DNA of 45,428 nt from Hyphomicrobiales bacterium (GTDB lineage: Bacteria; Pseudomonadota; Alphaproteobacteria; Rhizobiales; Rhizobiaceae), in contig UICE01000010.1 in assembly GCA_900471815.1 (NCBI GenBank), positions 1 through 45,428 of the forward strand. Reading direction: 5' to 3'. The notes beneath the pieces were generated by a model, which was not told where the DNA came from, made no database searches, and worked only from the letters and a program-made list of their open reading frames with translations. This document shows positions 38,329 through 45,428 of the stretch, one piece after another. The position numbers were made by a program, and so were the translations under genes. Position 1 is the first letter of the stretch. Every line of letters starts with the position of its first letter.

Positions 38329-38346
38329 TAGATTTAATGGCTCGAC

Positions 38347-39234
38347 ATGACGTCACTTCCTCTTGGTTCTATCCGGGTTTTTGATAGTGTTGCGCGGCTG
38401 CAGAACTTTACGAAAGCAGCCGATGAGCTCAACATGACCCAATCGGCCGTCAGCTATCAGATCAAATTGCTGGAAGATTTTGCCGGTACGCCCTTGTTTC
38501 AGCGCCGCGCACGCGGCGTTACCTTGACGCCGAAGGGCGAAGTAATAGCGCCGGTGATACGCAGGGCTTTGGCTGATATGGGCGAGACATTCCGCGCCAT
38601 TCGCGAAGAACAAAATTCCGTGCTGGTTATTTCAGTCATCCATACATTTGCCAGCAATTGGCTGACGCCGCGCATTACCGATTTTCAAAACCTGCATCCC
38701 GAGGTTTCGGTGCGCTTCGATATTTCCTCCCGCTTGGTTGATTTTTCCAGTGAGGGAATCGACTGCGGCATCCGGCTCGGTCGTGGAAATTGGCCAGGCT
38801 TGACCTCACATCGGCTTTTATCGGGCGGTTTCACACCCTTGGCCAGCCCCGCCTATCTTGAACGATATGGCAGACCGCAAACACCGGCAGACCTCCTGCA
38901 ATGTCATCTGATCACGCCAGACGATAATTGGTGGCCCGTCTGGTTTCGCCAAGCAGGTGTTGAAGGGCCATTGACCATGACCAAACCCGGGGTAACGATT
39001 GATACCCAGCAGATTATCGGCGGATTGGCATTGTCCGGCGGCGGCGTCGGACTGGTTTCTTCAGCTTTCTTCCAGAATGAAATAGAGTCGGGCACGCTGG
39101 TAAAGCTTTTCGATATCGAAGCCTCAACCGGCACCAATTATTATCTGGTCTATCCCGAAACCGGGCAATTGCCCGCCAAGGTGAAGTTCTTTCGGGACTG
39201 GATCATAGACTGCTCATGCAACACTAAGTTTTGA
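38347..39234 (+). CDS. LysR-type transcriptional regulator, GcvA-like
   Basis: A 295-residue DNA-binding regulator. The N-terminal winged helix-turn-helix (RLQNFTKAADELNMTQSAVSYQIKLLEDFAGTPLFQR, about residues 17-50) is followed by a linker helix and a periplasmic-binding-like effector domain (from about 90, with GIDCGIRLGRGNWPGL). Similarity to the GcvA/AmpR subgroup is suggested by the SAVSYQIKxLE helix and by the GIRLG segment. The effector is unknown. It is divergent from a small gene across a 115-base spacer with two palindromes. Its 3' end overlaps the convergent GNAT gene by 11 bases. Confidence 0.93.
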   Translation: MTSLPLGSIRVFDSVARLQNFTKAADELNMTQSAVSYQIKLLEDFAGTPLFQRRARGVTLTPKGEVIAPVIRRALADMGETFRAIREEQNSVLVISVIHTFASNWLTPRITDFQNLHPEVSVRFDISSRLVDFSSEGIDCGIRLGRGNWPGLTSHRLLSGGFTPLASPAYLERYGRPQTPADLLQCHLITPDDNWWPVWFRQAGVEGPLTMTKPGVTIDTQQIIGGLALSGGGVGLVSSAFFQNEIESGTLVKLFDIEASTGTNYYLVYPETGQLPAKVKFFRDWIIDCSCNTKF

Positions 39235-39745
39235 CGACACGATCAAGCAACACGACATCACTGTCCTTGTAGATTGCACGTGAAAACTCGTTGAACCCGA
39301 GTTTTCCGGCCAGCTTTAACGAAGTGTCGTTCCAATGATCAATCATGCAAACGGTTCGCTCGGATATTTTCCGGGCATCGTACCATTGCAAGGCCGCGTA
39401 CGCTGCTTCTGACGCCAGGCCTTGGCCATGGCGGGTATATTTGATCCTCCACAATGCCTCCGGAACTCCGTCGAAAGCCGGGCCATTGGCGCGGTGAAAC
39501 CTTGCCACCCCCGTTTCTCCGACCAGCTCCCCGGTTTGACGGTCGATGACCAGAAGCGGACCATAGCCAAAAACGTTCCAATGCCCGATCCAACGTAGTA
39601 GCCTATCCCAGCTTTGCTCATCGGTAAGTCCAGGCAAGACTTGAACACCCTCGCTTAGGTTGGGATCATTGATCCATATCGCCTTATAGAGTTCGAAATC
39701 CTCAATACGTTGCGGGCGCAACAAAAGGCGGCTTGTTTCAATCAT
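39224..39745 (-). CDS. GNAT family N-acetyltransferase (RimJ/RimL-like)
   Basis: A 173-residue acetyl-CoA-dependent transferase. MIETSRLLLRPQRIEDFELY is the typical opening of the RimJ/RimL-type subgroup. The acetyl-CoA loop appears as TRHGQGLASEAAYAAL (the R/Q-x-x-G-x-G/A motif), and the late strand segment WNDTSLKLAGKLGFNEF is typical. The substrate is unknown; it may be a ribosomal protein N-terminus or a small amine. Located just downstream of tRNA-Leu and overlapping the LysR gene tail to tail. Confidence 0.9.
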   Translation of the reverse strand: MIETSRLLLRPQRIEDFELYKAIWINDPNLSEGVQVLPGLTDEQSWDRLLRWIGHWNVFGYGPLLVIDRQTGELVGETGVARFHRANGPAFDGVPEALWRIKYTRHGQGLASEAAYAALQWYDARKISERTVCMIDHWNDTSLKLAGKLGFNEFSRAIYKDSDVVLLDRVVKT

Positions 39746-39818
39746 GATCAGGTTTCCCCCACATGCACGCGAGTTTATCTGTCCAGTGCCTTATTCTCAA
39801 TTGTGTTTGGAAAGATTG

Positions 39819-39901
39819 TGGTGCGGATAGAGGGACTCGAACCCCCACGGTCTCCCGCCAGAACCTAAATCTGGTGCGTCTACCAATTTCGCCATATCCG
39901 C
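39819..39901 (-). tRNA. tRNA-Leu (anticodon TAG)
   Basis: On the minus strand: acceptor GCGGATA with TATCCGC (39895-39901 and 39823-39829), D arm with AAATTGGTAGA, anticodon stem CCAGA/TCTGG around loop TTTAGGT (anticodon TAG), a long class II variable arm (CGGGAGACCG), T arm GGGGGTTCGAGTCCCTC, encoded CCA at 39819-39821. The long variable arm and the anticodon agree on leucine. Confidence 0.97.
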
Positions 39902-40021
39902 ATCCGAGGCACGTAGCCGAACCTCAAGCGCGGGTCTCTATAGCACCGTCTTTCTGAGGGTCAAAGGAAAAAGCCGGGTAATCGACACTATTATTTCAAA
40001 CCCGTAATTTCCCGCTTATTT

Positions 40022-40594
40022 CTAATAGAGGGGTTCCTCGTACAGAACCTTTCCTTCGCTCCTTAAAGCCCGGATCTGAGCATCTCCCTCATTCGATACG
40101 GCAATAACGACATCGATCTTTCTCTCGCGCTGCTGTTCTTCGATTGCCAGGCCCTGACCTTCCGGAACGTAATAGCGCTCAATGCCATAATCGACATGAT
40201 AGGTGTTGTCGGAGGCAAAATAAGCGTAGTTTGGCGTACGTCCCCGAAGCTGCACCTCACCCGGCTTCAGGTCAGTGCGGGCCTGCCACGAGGCACTGGC
40301 AAAGTTCCAATGCTCATCTGCCCCTTTGACCAGTGTGACATAGACGTCAATGAGGCCCTTCGCCTCCGGGCGGGTGCCGGATATCTTGTCGATGCTGACA
40401 TTGGAGATATCATAGGAGAGGATCACATAGTCTCCGCGCAGGAAATCCCGGGGATCAATGGGCTGGCTTAGCAGGATCACGTCTTTGCCGCTCCGCAGGA
40501 TGGATGCGCGCTGCTCAACCATTGCGTATAAAGCGCCCGATTGCAGCAAGGCGACGATAATACCCAGCCAGATAATGCGCTTGCCAGTGAACAT
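40022..40594 (-). CDS. GDYXXLXY domain membrane-anchored protein
   Basis: A 190-residue protein with one N-terminal membrane helix (IIWLGIIVALLQSGALYAMV) and a periplasmic-facing domain with the family-naming motif GDYVILSY in residues near 60. It is nearly always encoded next to a DUF2157 membrane protein, as here, where the start overlaps the DUF2157 stop by one base (TGATG). Function unknown. A longer in-frame reading back to 40780 lies inside the DUF2157 gene and is rejected. The C-terminus contains RRERKI-like charge and a final YEEPLY. Confidence 0.88.
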   Translation of the reverse strand: MFTGKRIIWLGIIVALLQSGALYAMVEQRASILRSGKDVILLSQPIDPRDFLRGDYVILSYDISNVSIDKISGTRPEAKGLIDVYVTLVKGADEHWNFASASWQARTDLKPGEVQLRGRTPNYAYFASDNTYHVDYGIERYYVPEGQGLAIEEQQRERKIDVVIAVSNEGDAQIRALRSEGKVLYEEPLY

Positions 40595-41700
40595 CAGGCG
40601 GCTCCTTCCGCTTGCGCAATCTTCTTTTGCAGCCGCCGCTCCATGCGCACAACAAAGGCGGCAAGCAGCAATACCAGCACGCCCGCACTCAAGAAGAAGC
40701 TCGCGGTTCCGATAAGCGTCCCTATCGTCTTGAATGCTAGATAAAGCACTTCGAGCGAAAATACGGTGTAAGACATCCATCTGACGGCAAGATTGCGATA
40801 ACCGGAGAGAACCAGCCCGGCAATCGCACAGGCCAATATACCAAAGCCGATAATGACCTGATCGCTTACTTCACTATCGAAGCGATCAAACTGAAAATAG
40901 CTCAGCACCAGAAGAAGCATCAGAAACCCGTAAGCGCCGATTGCCTTGCTCCAGCCGGTGAGCCGTTGCAGCACTGCAGTCGACAGCGCATCGCCAAGAA
41001 AGAGCGCCCCGCCCGCCATAGCGGCGAGCCACAATATCCAATCACCGCTCAAATCATCATAAAGGGCGAAAACATAGGCCATCAGTACCAGCGCGATAAA
41101 ATGGCGGGCGATCTGCGCCTTGGTATACCAGACAAGTCCTGCACTAATGAAAAGCAATACCGGCAGAAGCCAGCTATAGGTGTGCGAGTCATTGGTATCC
41201 AAAACCATGAAAAGGTAGAGCGCAGTTATCGCCACCCCGGTTGCGACCAACACAGGCGAGCGTAGCAAAAGCGCCGCAACCATTGTTCCCGCAGTCCAAA
41301 GCAAGGCGGCTTCCGTTGCATCGCCTGATAAATGATACATCTGCCCGATGAGCGCTATACCGGCTCCAAAGGTGATTGCAGCAATTAGATAGAGCGCCTG
41401 ACTAAAACGATTATCGCCGAGGCTCGCCCGCCATGCGCCGCCAACATAGCCGATCCATAGCACCAGGATGATCATTACGACGCGAACAAGGCGCGGCATT
41501 ACTTCCCAATTTGCCGCGACAAGCGAAATGATGGCAGCACCCAAGAGAACTGCGCCGAGCACCGCAAGAATCCCGCCAAGGCCAAAGCCGGACCGGGTTT
41601 TCTCTACGTCCTTGCGCAAAAGATCGGCTGTCACCTCGTCTATCAGACCTGCCTGCTGCCAGCGGGCAATGTGTTTTTTGATGCCGATCGAAAATGCCAC
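40594..41700 (-). CDS. DUF2157 domain membrane protein
   Basis: A 368-residue protein. A cytoplasmic N-terminus (IKKHIARWQQAGLIDEVTADLLRKDVEK), the DUF2157 signature region, is followed by about ten hydrophobic helices. Companion of the GDYXXLXY protein; the pair is widespread and its role is unknown, perhaps envelope related. The start is GTG at 41700, preceded at six bases by AGGAG (41707-41711). The longer frame up to 41811 would start at an internal ATG without such a site. The two genes are co-translated. Confidence 0.88.
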   Translation of the reverse strand: MAFSIGIKKHIARWQQAGLIDEVTADLLRKDVEKTRSGFGLGGILAVLGAVLLGAAIISLVAANWEVMPRLVRVVMIILVLWIGYVGGAWRASLGDNRFSQALYLIAAITFGAGIALIGQMYHLSGDATEAALLWTAGTMVAALLLRSPVLVATGVAITALYLFMVLDTNDSHTYSWLLPVLLFISAGLVWYTKAQIARHFIALVLMAYVFALYDDLSGDWILWLAAMAGGALFLGDALSTAVLQRLTGWSKAIGAYGFLMLLLVLSYFQFDRFDSEVSDQVIIGFGILACAIAGLVLSGYRNLAVRWMSYTVFSLEVLYLAFKTIGTLIGTASFFLSAGVLVLLLAAFVVRMERRLQKKIAQAEGAA

Positions 41701-41951
41701 GAAGTGCTCCTGAGTCGTACAGGGATTCAAATAACGCCAGCGACAGGAAAAACGCAATTGCCACCGCATTGCCGAACCGATCGCGATTTTGACATTTGTG
41801 CGCCGCAGCAATTAAAATCGATTAATGATGCAATGCAACATGTGCATAGCTGATCTGCAATCTTGTCTCTGCAAATTCTGCATGGGCTGCACTATCTTCA
41901 GTTCAACGATCAAGAGTGATCAACCAAACAACAACCGAAGTGGTGATTGAA

Positions 41952-42098
41952 ATGAACCTTATCCGCTCTTACAGCAACTGGCGCCGTTATCGCGACACGG
42001 TTACTGAATTGAACCGTCTGTCGACCCGCGAACTTAGCGATCTGGGCATTGCCCGTTCGGACATTCCGTTCGTCGCCAAGAAGTCCGCAGTACGTTAA
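41952..42098 (+). CDS. DUF1127 domain small protein (CcaF1-like)
   Basis: A 48-residue basic protein, MNLIRSYSNWRRYRDTVTEL onward, with the DUF1127 core LSTRELSDLGIARSDIP. In Rhodobacter sphaeroides a DUF1127 protein, CcaF1, is an RNA-binding protein encoded just upstream of the CcsR sRNAs and involved in their maturation; its neighbours here are likewise CcsR-like hairpins. Orthology with CcaF1 itself is an inference. The ATG at 41952 gives the usual length; an earlier in-frame GTG at 41916 would add 12 residues without family support. Upstream, CTGCAA (41869-41874) and CTATCT (41892-41897) are 17 bases apart and could form a weak promoter. Likely stress regulated by analogy, not shown. Confidence 0.92.
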   Translation: MNLIRSYSNWRRYRDTVTELNRLSTRELSDLGIARSDIPFVAKKSAVR

Positions 42099-42117
42099 TA
42101 GTTTGACGAATATCGCC

Positions 42118-42233
42118 GGGGCTTTACCTCCTCCCAAAGCCTCCCGCGATCAAAGCCCGGCACTCCTCCTCCCAGCCGGTCTTTATATAACGACACCCAC
42201 CGCACCTCCTCCCGCGGTGGGTGTTGTTGTTTG
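42118..42233 (+). ncRNA. Cuckoo/CcsR-like small RNA: three hairpins each with CCTCCTCCC loop
   Basis: Starts 20 bases after the DUF1127 stop. SL1: GGCTTT (42120-42125) / AAAGCC (42136-42141), loop ACCTCCTCCC; two more outer pairs (42118-42119 with 42142-42143). SL2: AAAG then CCGGC (42152-42161) / GCCGG then CTTT (42175-42184), loop ACTCCTCCTCCCA. SL3: perfect eleven-base stem ACACCCACCGC (42193-42203) / GCGGTGGGTGT (42214-42224), loop ACCTCCTCCC. The exact nonamer CCTCCTCCC occurs three times (42127-42135, 42165-42173, 42205-42213), each fully in a loop. This motif defines the alphaproteobacterial cuckoo RNAs (CcsR1-4 in Rhodobacter) and could pair with Shine-Dalgarno or other G-rich targets. 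Processing from the DUF1127 transcript is likely by analogy. Confidence 0.9.
42193..42233 (+). terminator. Third cuckoo hairpin doubling as transcription terminator
   Basis: The strongest of the three stems is followed by TGTTGTTTG (42225-42233), a T-rich but broken tract. It therefore both displays an anti-SD loop and probably ends the DUF1127 transcript. Confidence 0.7.
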
Positions 42234-42250
42234 TAGGATGCGCTGAGACA

Positions 42251-42817
42251 TCAGCGCTGCCCGCCATAACCCCGCTCTTTCCATTCCGACAAACGCATCA
42301 CATCTGGCGCCCCTCCTGCTGGTTCGTACCAGGAGTCGACGGCCCAGGATGTACCCGAGCGATCCCGCAACACTGCGGTGAAATGCGGATAGCGGCCATC
42401 AAGGAAACTCCCGCGTGAATCCCTGTTTCCCACTGTGTGGTGGCGCAACAGCCCGGCGCGCTGCAAATAGCTGAGGAAGCCGCCTGTATTGGCTGCCTCG
42501 TCGACGCAATCCATCTGGCCTCTCTCGCGCCCTTGGCCAAAATCCATTTTCGGGCGATCCCGGATACCGATTATTTGAGCGCTGCGACGCTCAAATATCT
42601 GCACAGCGCGCCGCACCGCAGCCCGTTCGGCTTGTGCCGACTTGCCTCCGCTCTTCATGATTGACGCGATTCTGCCGCGATCGGCAGGAGAAAGCGTCAC
42701 ACTGGTTTTGAACGTACAGCCATAGCCATGGCAAACACTGAATGTTTGCGCATTGGCGTTTGATACGCATGCCCAGGCAATGGCAGCGGGCAAAATAAGA
42801 AAGGCATATCTCATCAT
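42251..42817 (-). CDS. Predicted exported protein with a possible Cys-His-Asp triad
   Basis: A 188-residue protein with a signal peptide (AFLILPAAIAWACVSNANA, cleavage near residue 24). The mature part begins with a short Cys-rich segment (C29, C34). Further on, DCVDEAANTGGFLSYLQ (C104), RYPHFTAVL (H145) and WAVDSWYEP (D161) are in the order and spacing seen in transglutaminase-like/papain-like cysteine peptidases. No family can be named with certainty. The start is the ATG at 42817 (or 42814); a reading to 42898 adds an unrelated stretch. It lies convergent to the cuckoo RNA locus, with 18 bases between its stop and the end of the sRNA T tract. Confidence 0.75.
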   Translation of the reverse strand: MMRYAFLILPAAIAWACVSNANAQTFSVCHGYGCTFKTSVTLSPADRGRIASIMKSGGKSAQAERAAVRRAVQIFERRSAQIIGIRDRPKMDFGQGRERGQMDCVDEAANTGGFLSYLQRAGLLRHHTVGNRDSRGSFLDGRYPHFTAVLRDRSGTSWAVDSWYEPAGGAPDVMRLSEWKERGYGGQR

Positions 42818-42943
42818 GAGAGAATATATCAGAAATTGCCTTTCGGCCTGTTGAAGAAATTGTGTCTGCAATGACGGGGTGGAAACCCGCATCGTCACGT
42901 CCTACATTCAAGCTCCCACCTCAATAATCCCCGGGAGTTCATC

Positions 42944-43891
42944 ATGGAACAACGTCGTCTTGGCCGTACGGGCCTCACTATCGCTCCATTGGTCTTTGGC
43001 GGAAACGTCTTCGGCTGGACCGCCGACAAGAAAACTTCCTTCGATCTGCTTGATCGGTTCGTTGATGCGGGCCTCAACGCCATTGATACTGCGGATGCTT
43101 ATTCGCGCTGGGTGCCGGGCAATGAAGGTGGCGAGTCCGAAACCATAATCGGCGAATGGATGAAAGAACGCAAATCCCGCGACAAGGTGGTGATAATCAC
43201 CAAGGTTGGCTCCGATATGGGACAAGGCAAGAAGGATTTGTCTCCCGCCTACATTGCAAAGGCCGCCGAAGCCTCCTTGAAACGGCTTCAGATTGAAGAA
43301 ATTGACCTTTATCTTTCGCATTGGCCGGATCCGGACACACCATATGAAGAAACCCTTGCCGCGCACGAGAAGCTGCTCAAGGCTGGCAAAATCAAATCAA
43401 TGGGCTGCTCCAATCTCGACGCTGATCAATTGCGGAAATCGCTTGATGTGGCCAAGAATAAGGGGCTGCATCGCTACGATGTTTTGCAGCCGGAATATAA
43501 CCTTTACGATCGCGCAAGCTATGATGGCCCACTGCGCGATCTCTGTATGGCTGAAGATATCGGCGTCATCACATATTTCAGTCTCGCGAAAGGCTTTCTG
43601 TCCGGCAAATATCGCAGCGAAGCCGATCTTGGCAAAAGCCCGCGGGGCGGCGGTGTGAAGGATTATCTCAACCCCCGTGGAAATCGTATCCTCGCAGCCC
43701 TTGATGATATATCCGCCAAGCATAAGGCAAAACAGGCCGAAGTCGCATTGGCCTGGATCATCCACCGCGATGGCGTAACTGCACCAATTGCCAGTGCAAC
43801 ATCGCTTGAACAGCTTGATAGTCTGATCAAGGCGGCCACTATGGAACTCAGCAAAGATGATCTGGCGACGCTTGATACTGCCAGCGCCTGA
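42944..43891 (+). CDS. Aldo/keto reductase
   Basis: A 315-residue NADPH-dependent oxidoreductase of the AKR superfamily, acting on carbonyl substrates in the cytoplasm. Fold and catalytic tetrad are visible: D48 and Y53 (AIDTADAY), K87 (VVIITKVG) and H126 (DLYLSHWPD), with the C-terminal cofactor segment APIASATSLEQLDSL. The N-terminus MEQRRLGRTGLTIAPLVFGG is standard. Substrate unknown. A perfect terminator follows 18 bases after the stop. Confidence 0.95.
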   Translation: MEQRRLGRTGLTIAPLVFGGNVFGWTADKKTSFDLLDRFVDAGLNAIDTADAYSRWVPGNEGGESETIIGEWMKERKSRDKVVIITKVGSDMGQGKKDLSPAYIAKAAEASLKRLQIEEIDLYLSHWPDPDTPYEETLAAHEKLLKAGKIKSMGCSNLDADQLRKSLDVAKNKGLHRYDVLQPEYNLYDRASYDGPLRDLCMAEDIGVITYFSLAKGFLSGKYRSEADLGKSPRGGGVKDYLNPRGNRILAALDDISAKHKAKQAEVALAWIIHRDGVTAPIASATSLEQLDSLIKAATMELSKDDLATLDTASA

Positions 43892-43909
43892 TCTGCCCTA
43901 GGCGTCATG

Positions 43910-43941
43910 AAAGCCGTCACGATCATCTGTGACGGCTTTTT
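43910..43941 (+). terminator. Intrinsic terminator between the AKR gene and trmFO
   Basis: AAAGCCGTCAC (43910-43920) / GTGACGGCTTT (43929-43939) with an eight-base loop, followed by TT; it ends the reductase transcript. trmFO must then use its own promoter in or after this hairpin. Confidence 0.85.
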
Positions 43942-43978
43942 CATTGAAGCCAGCAATCAAAAAGACTATTGGTGCGCC

Positions 43979-45388
43979 ATGTCACACAAACCCGTACACA
44001 TTATTGGCGGCGGTCTCGCCGGTTCCGAAGCATCATGGCAGCTCGCAGAAGCTGGCATTCCCGTTATCCTGCACGAAATGCGTCCTGTTCGCGGCACAGA
44101 TGCCCATAAAACGCAGGACCTTGCAGAGCTCGTATGCTCCAACTCCTTCCGTTCCGATGACGCCGAAACTAATGCTGTTGGCGTGCTTCATGCGGAAATG
44201 CGTCTGGCCAATTCACTCATTATTGCCTCTGCCGATGCCCATCAGGTTCCGGCCGGCAGTGCGCTTGCTGTTGATCGCGATGGTTTTGCGCAAGCAGTTA
44301 CCGCGAAAATCGAAGCTCATCCACTTATCACTATCGAGCGCGAAGAAATTACCGGCCTGCCGCCAGCGGAGTGGGACAAGGTTATTATCGCCACCGGCCC
44401 GCTGACGGCGCCTTCACTTGCCGAAGCAATCGGCAATGAAACAGGGGCGGACTCCCTCGCCTTTTTCGATGCAATTGCACCGATCGTGCATTTCGATTCC
44501 ATCGATATGAACACTTGCTGGTTCCAGTCGCGCTACGACAAAGTTGGCCCCGGCGGCAATGGCAAGGACTATATCAACTGCCCCATGTCAAAGGAGCAAT
44601 ATGAAGCCTTCATTCAAGCATTGATTGCGGGCGACAAGACCGAATTCAAGGAATGGGAAGGCACGCCCTATTTCGATGGCTGCCTGCCAATCGAGGTCAT
44701 GGCAGAACGCGGACCGGAGACATTGCGTCATGGACCGATGAAGCCAATGGGTCTGACCAACGCCCATAATCCGACAGTGAAAGCCTATGCGGTGGTGCAG
44801 TTGCGTCAGGACAATGCGCTTGGCACGCTCTATAATATGGTCGGTTTCCAGACCAAGCTGAAATATGGCGCGCAGACTGACATATTCCGCATGATCCCGG
44901 GCCTTGAAAATGCGGAATTTGCCCGGCTGGGTGGACTGCATCGCAACACTTACCTCAATTCACCGATTTTGCTTGATCCGACCTTGCAACTGAAATCCCG
45001 GCAAGGACTGCGGTTTGCCGGACAAATCACGGGATGCGAAGGCTACGTCGAGTCCGCCGCTATCGGACTTTTGGCCGGCCGTTTCATGATTGCCGAGCGT
45101 TTGGGTCAGCCTGTGACACCACCTCCTGCAACGACGGCTTTTGGTGCGCTTCTTGGACATATTACTGGCGGGCATATCGTATCGGATGAAGAACCCGGCA
45201 AACGTTCATTCCAGCCAATGAATGTTAATTACGGGTTATTCCCGCCGATTGAAGCGCCCGTCTCTGAGGGCAAGCGTTTGCGTGGCAAGGAAAAGACCAA
45301 TGCCAAAAAACGCGCCATGAGCGCCCGCGCACTGGCAGATTGCCGTGCCTGGCTTGGCCTGCCCGCTGTCGCCGAGGCCGCTGAGTAA
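43979..45388 (+). CDS. trmFO: Methylenetetrahydrofolate-tRNA-(uracil-5-)-methyltransferase TrmFO
   Basis: Makes 5-methyluridine at position 54 of tRNA from methylenetetrahydrofolate and reduced FAD, in place of SAM-dependent TrmA. The 469-residue flavoprotein has the N-terminal FAD-binding [27 protein letters not shown] motif and the GidA-like core [34 protein letters not shown], and the C-terminal [22 protein letters not shown]. The start is the ATG at 43979 ([11 protein letters not shown]); the upstream in-frame reading from 43907 overlaps the terminator of the previous gene. The rest of the window (45389-45428) holds nothing recognisable. Confidence 0.97.
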   Translation: MSHKPVHIIGGGLAGSEASWQLAEAGIPVILHEMRPVRGTDAHKTQDLAELVCSNSFRSDDAETNAVGVLHAEMRLANSLIIASADAHQVPAGSALAVDRDGFAQAVTAKIEAHPLITIEREEITGLPPAEWDKVIIATGPLTAPSLAEAIGNETGADSLAFFDAIAPIVHFDSIDMNTCWFQSRYDKVGPGGNGKDYINCPMSKEQYEAFIQALIAGDKTEFKEWEGTPYFDGCLPIEVMAERGPETLRHGPMKPMGLTNAHNPTVKAYAVVQLRQDNALGTLYNMVGFQTKLKYGAQTDIFRMIPGLENAEFARLGGLHRNTYLNSPILLDPTLQLKSRQGLRFAGQITGCEGYVESAAIGLLAGRFMIAERLGQPVTPPPATTAFGALLGHITGGHIVSDEEPGKRSFQPMNVNYGLFPPIEAPVSEGKRLRGKEKTNAKKRAMSARALADCRAWLGLPAVAEAAE

Positions 45389-45428
45389 CCCAATTTGTTC
45401 AGCAGTAGCGCTTTGCGTGCTTCGACAA

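Noticed and set aside
42099-42246. Repeated CCTCCTCCC considered as a CRISPR or tandem repeat
   Set aside because: The copies are only 9 bases, unequally spaced (38 and 40 bases) and each sits in a different hairpin stem, which fits an sRNA, not a repeat array.
1-45428. Insertion sequence, prophage, CRISPR array, toxin-antitoxin or restriction system
   Set aside because: No transposase, integrase, phage structural gene, cas gene, repeat array or toxin/antitoxin pair was seen on either strand.

Overview
The window looks like a chromosomal segment of a Rhizobiales alphaproteobacterium, most probably Brucellaceae (Ochrobactrum/Brucella-like). The reasons are the gene order proS / DUF1467 / methylmalonyl-CoA epimerase / RNase J / birA / nuoN-A, the short alphaproteobacterial ProS, the class I PHA synthase, TrmFO, a DUF1127 protein and moderate GC. 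The assignment is by recognition only, not by database search. Most of it is ordinary core genome; the most interesting content is non-coding RNA.

Layout. 1-2952: proS (minus), then a 612-base gap holding a plus-strand structured RNA candidate with its own terminator, then a family 2 glycosyltransferase (plus). 2955-21876: one long minus-strand block, nuoABCDEFG-HHH-HIJKLMN followed by birA, rnj, mce and a DUF1467 gene. It encodes respiratory complex I plus biotinylation, RNA decay and propionyl-CoA pathway functions. Many junctions overlap or are only a few bases apart, so co-transcription is likely. 22313-24024: an MFS efflux protein and a small lipoprotein (minus). 24153-27492: phaC and an M15-type peptidase lipoprotein (plus), each probably its own unit. 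27588-28410: tRNA-Glu, a tiny lipoprotein, an sRNA candidate with a C-rich loop and terminator, and a frameshifted small exported ORF. 28457-30822: sfsA-map-radC (plus). 30819-33051: an ETF-beta-lysine-methyltransferase-like gene and tig (minus). 33625-37970: a MexEF-like RND pump without an outer membrane partner. 38025-39901: a small gene divergent from a LysR regulator, a GNAT gene and tRNA-Leu. 40022-41700: a DUF2157 / GDYXXLXY membrane pair. 41952-42233: a DUF1127 gene followed by three hairpins. 42251-45388: a predicted exported protein with a possible Cys-His-Asp triad, an aldo/keto reductase and trmFO.

The standout is the DUF1127 locus. Just downstream of the 48-residue protein, three consecutive hairpins each show the nonamer CCTCCTCCC in the loop. 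This is the hallmark of the alphaproteobacterial 'cuckoo'/CcsR small RNAs, which can pair with Shine-Dalgarno sequences. A second sRNA candidate (28092-28200) has an ACCTCC loop and a single-stranded CTCCCA. A third (about 1640-1742) forms a three-way junction, ends in a strong terminator, and carries GGGAGGA, which is complementary to the cuckoo loops. That complementarity may be chance.

Other points of interest are a duplicated helix-hairpin-helix domain within the nuo operon (NuoE C-terminus and a stand-alone protein between nuoF and nuoG), several palindromes in regulatory positions, and start codons that are TTG or GTG in several genes.
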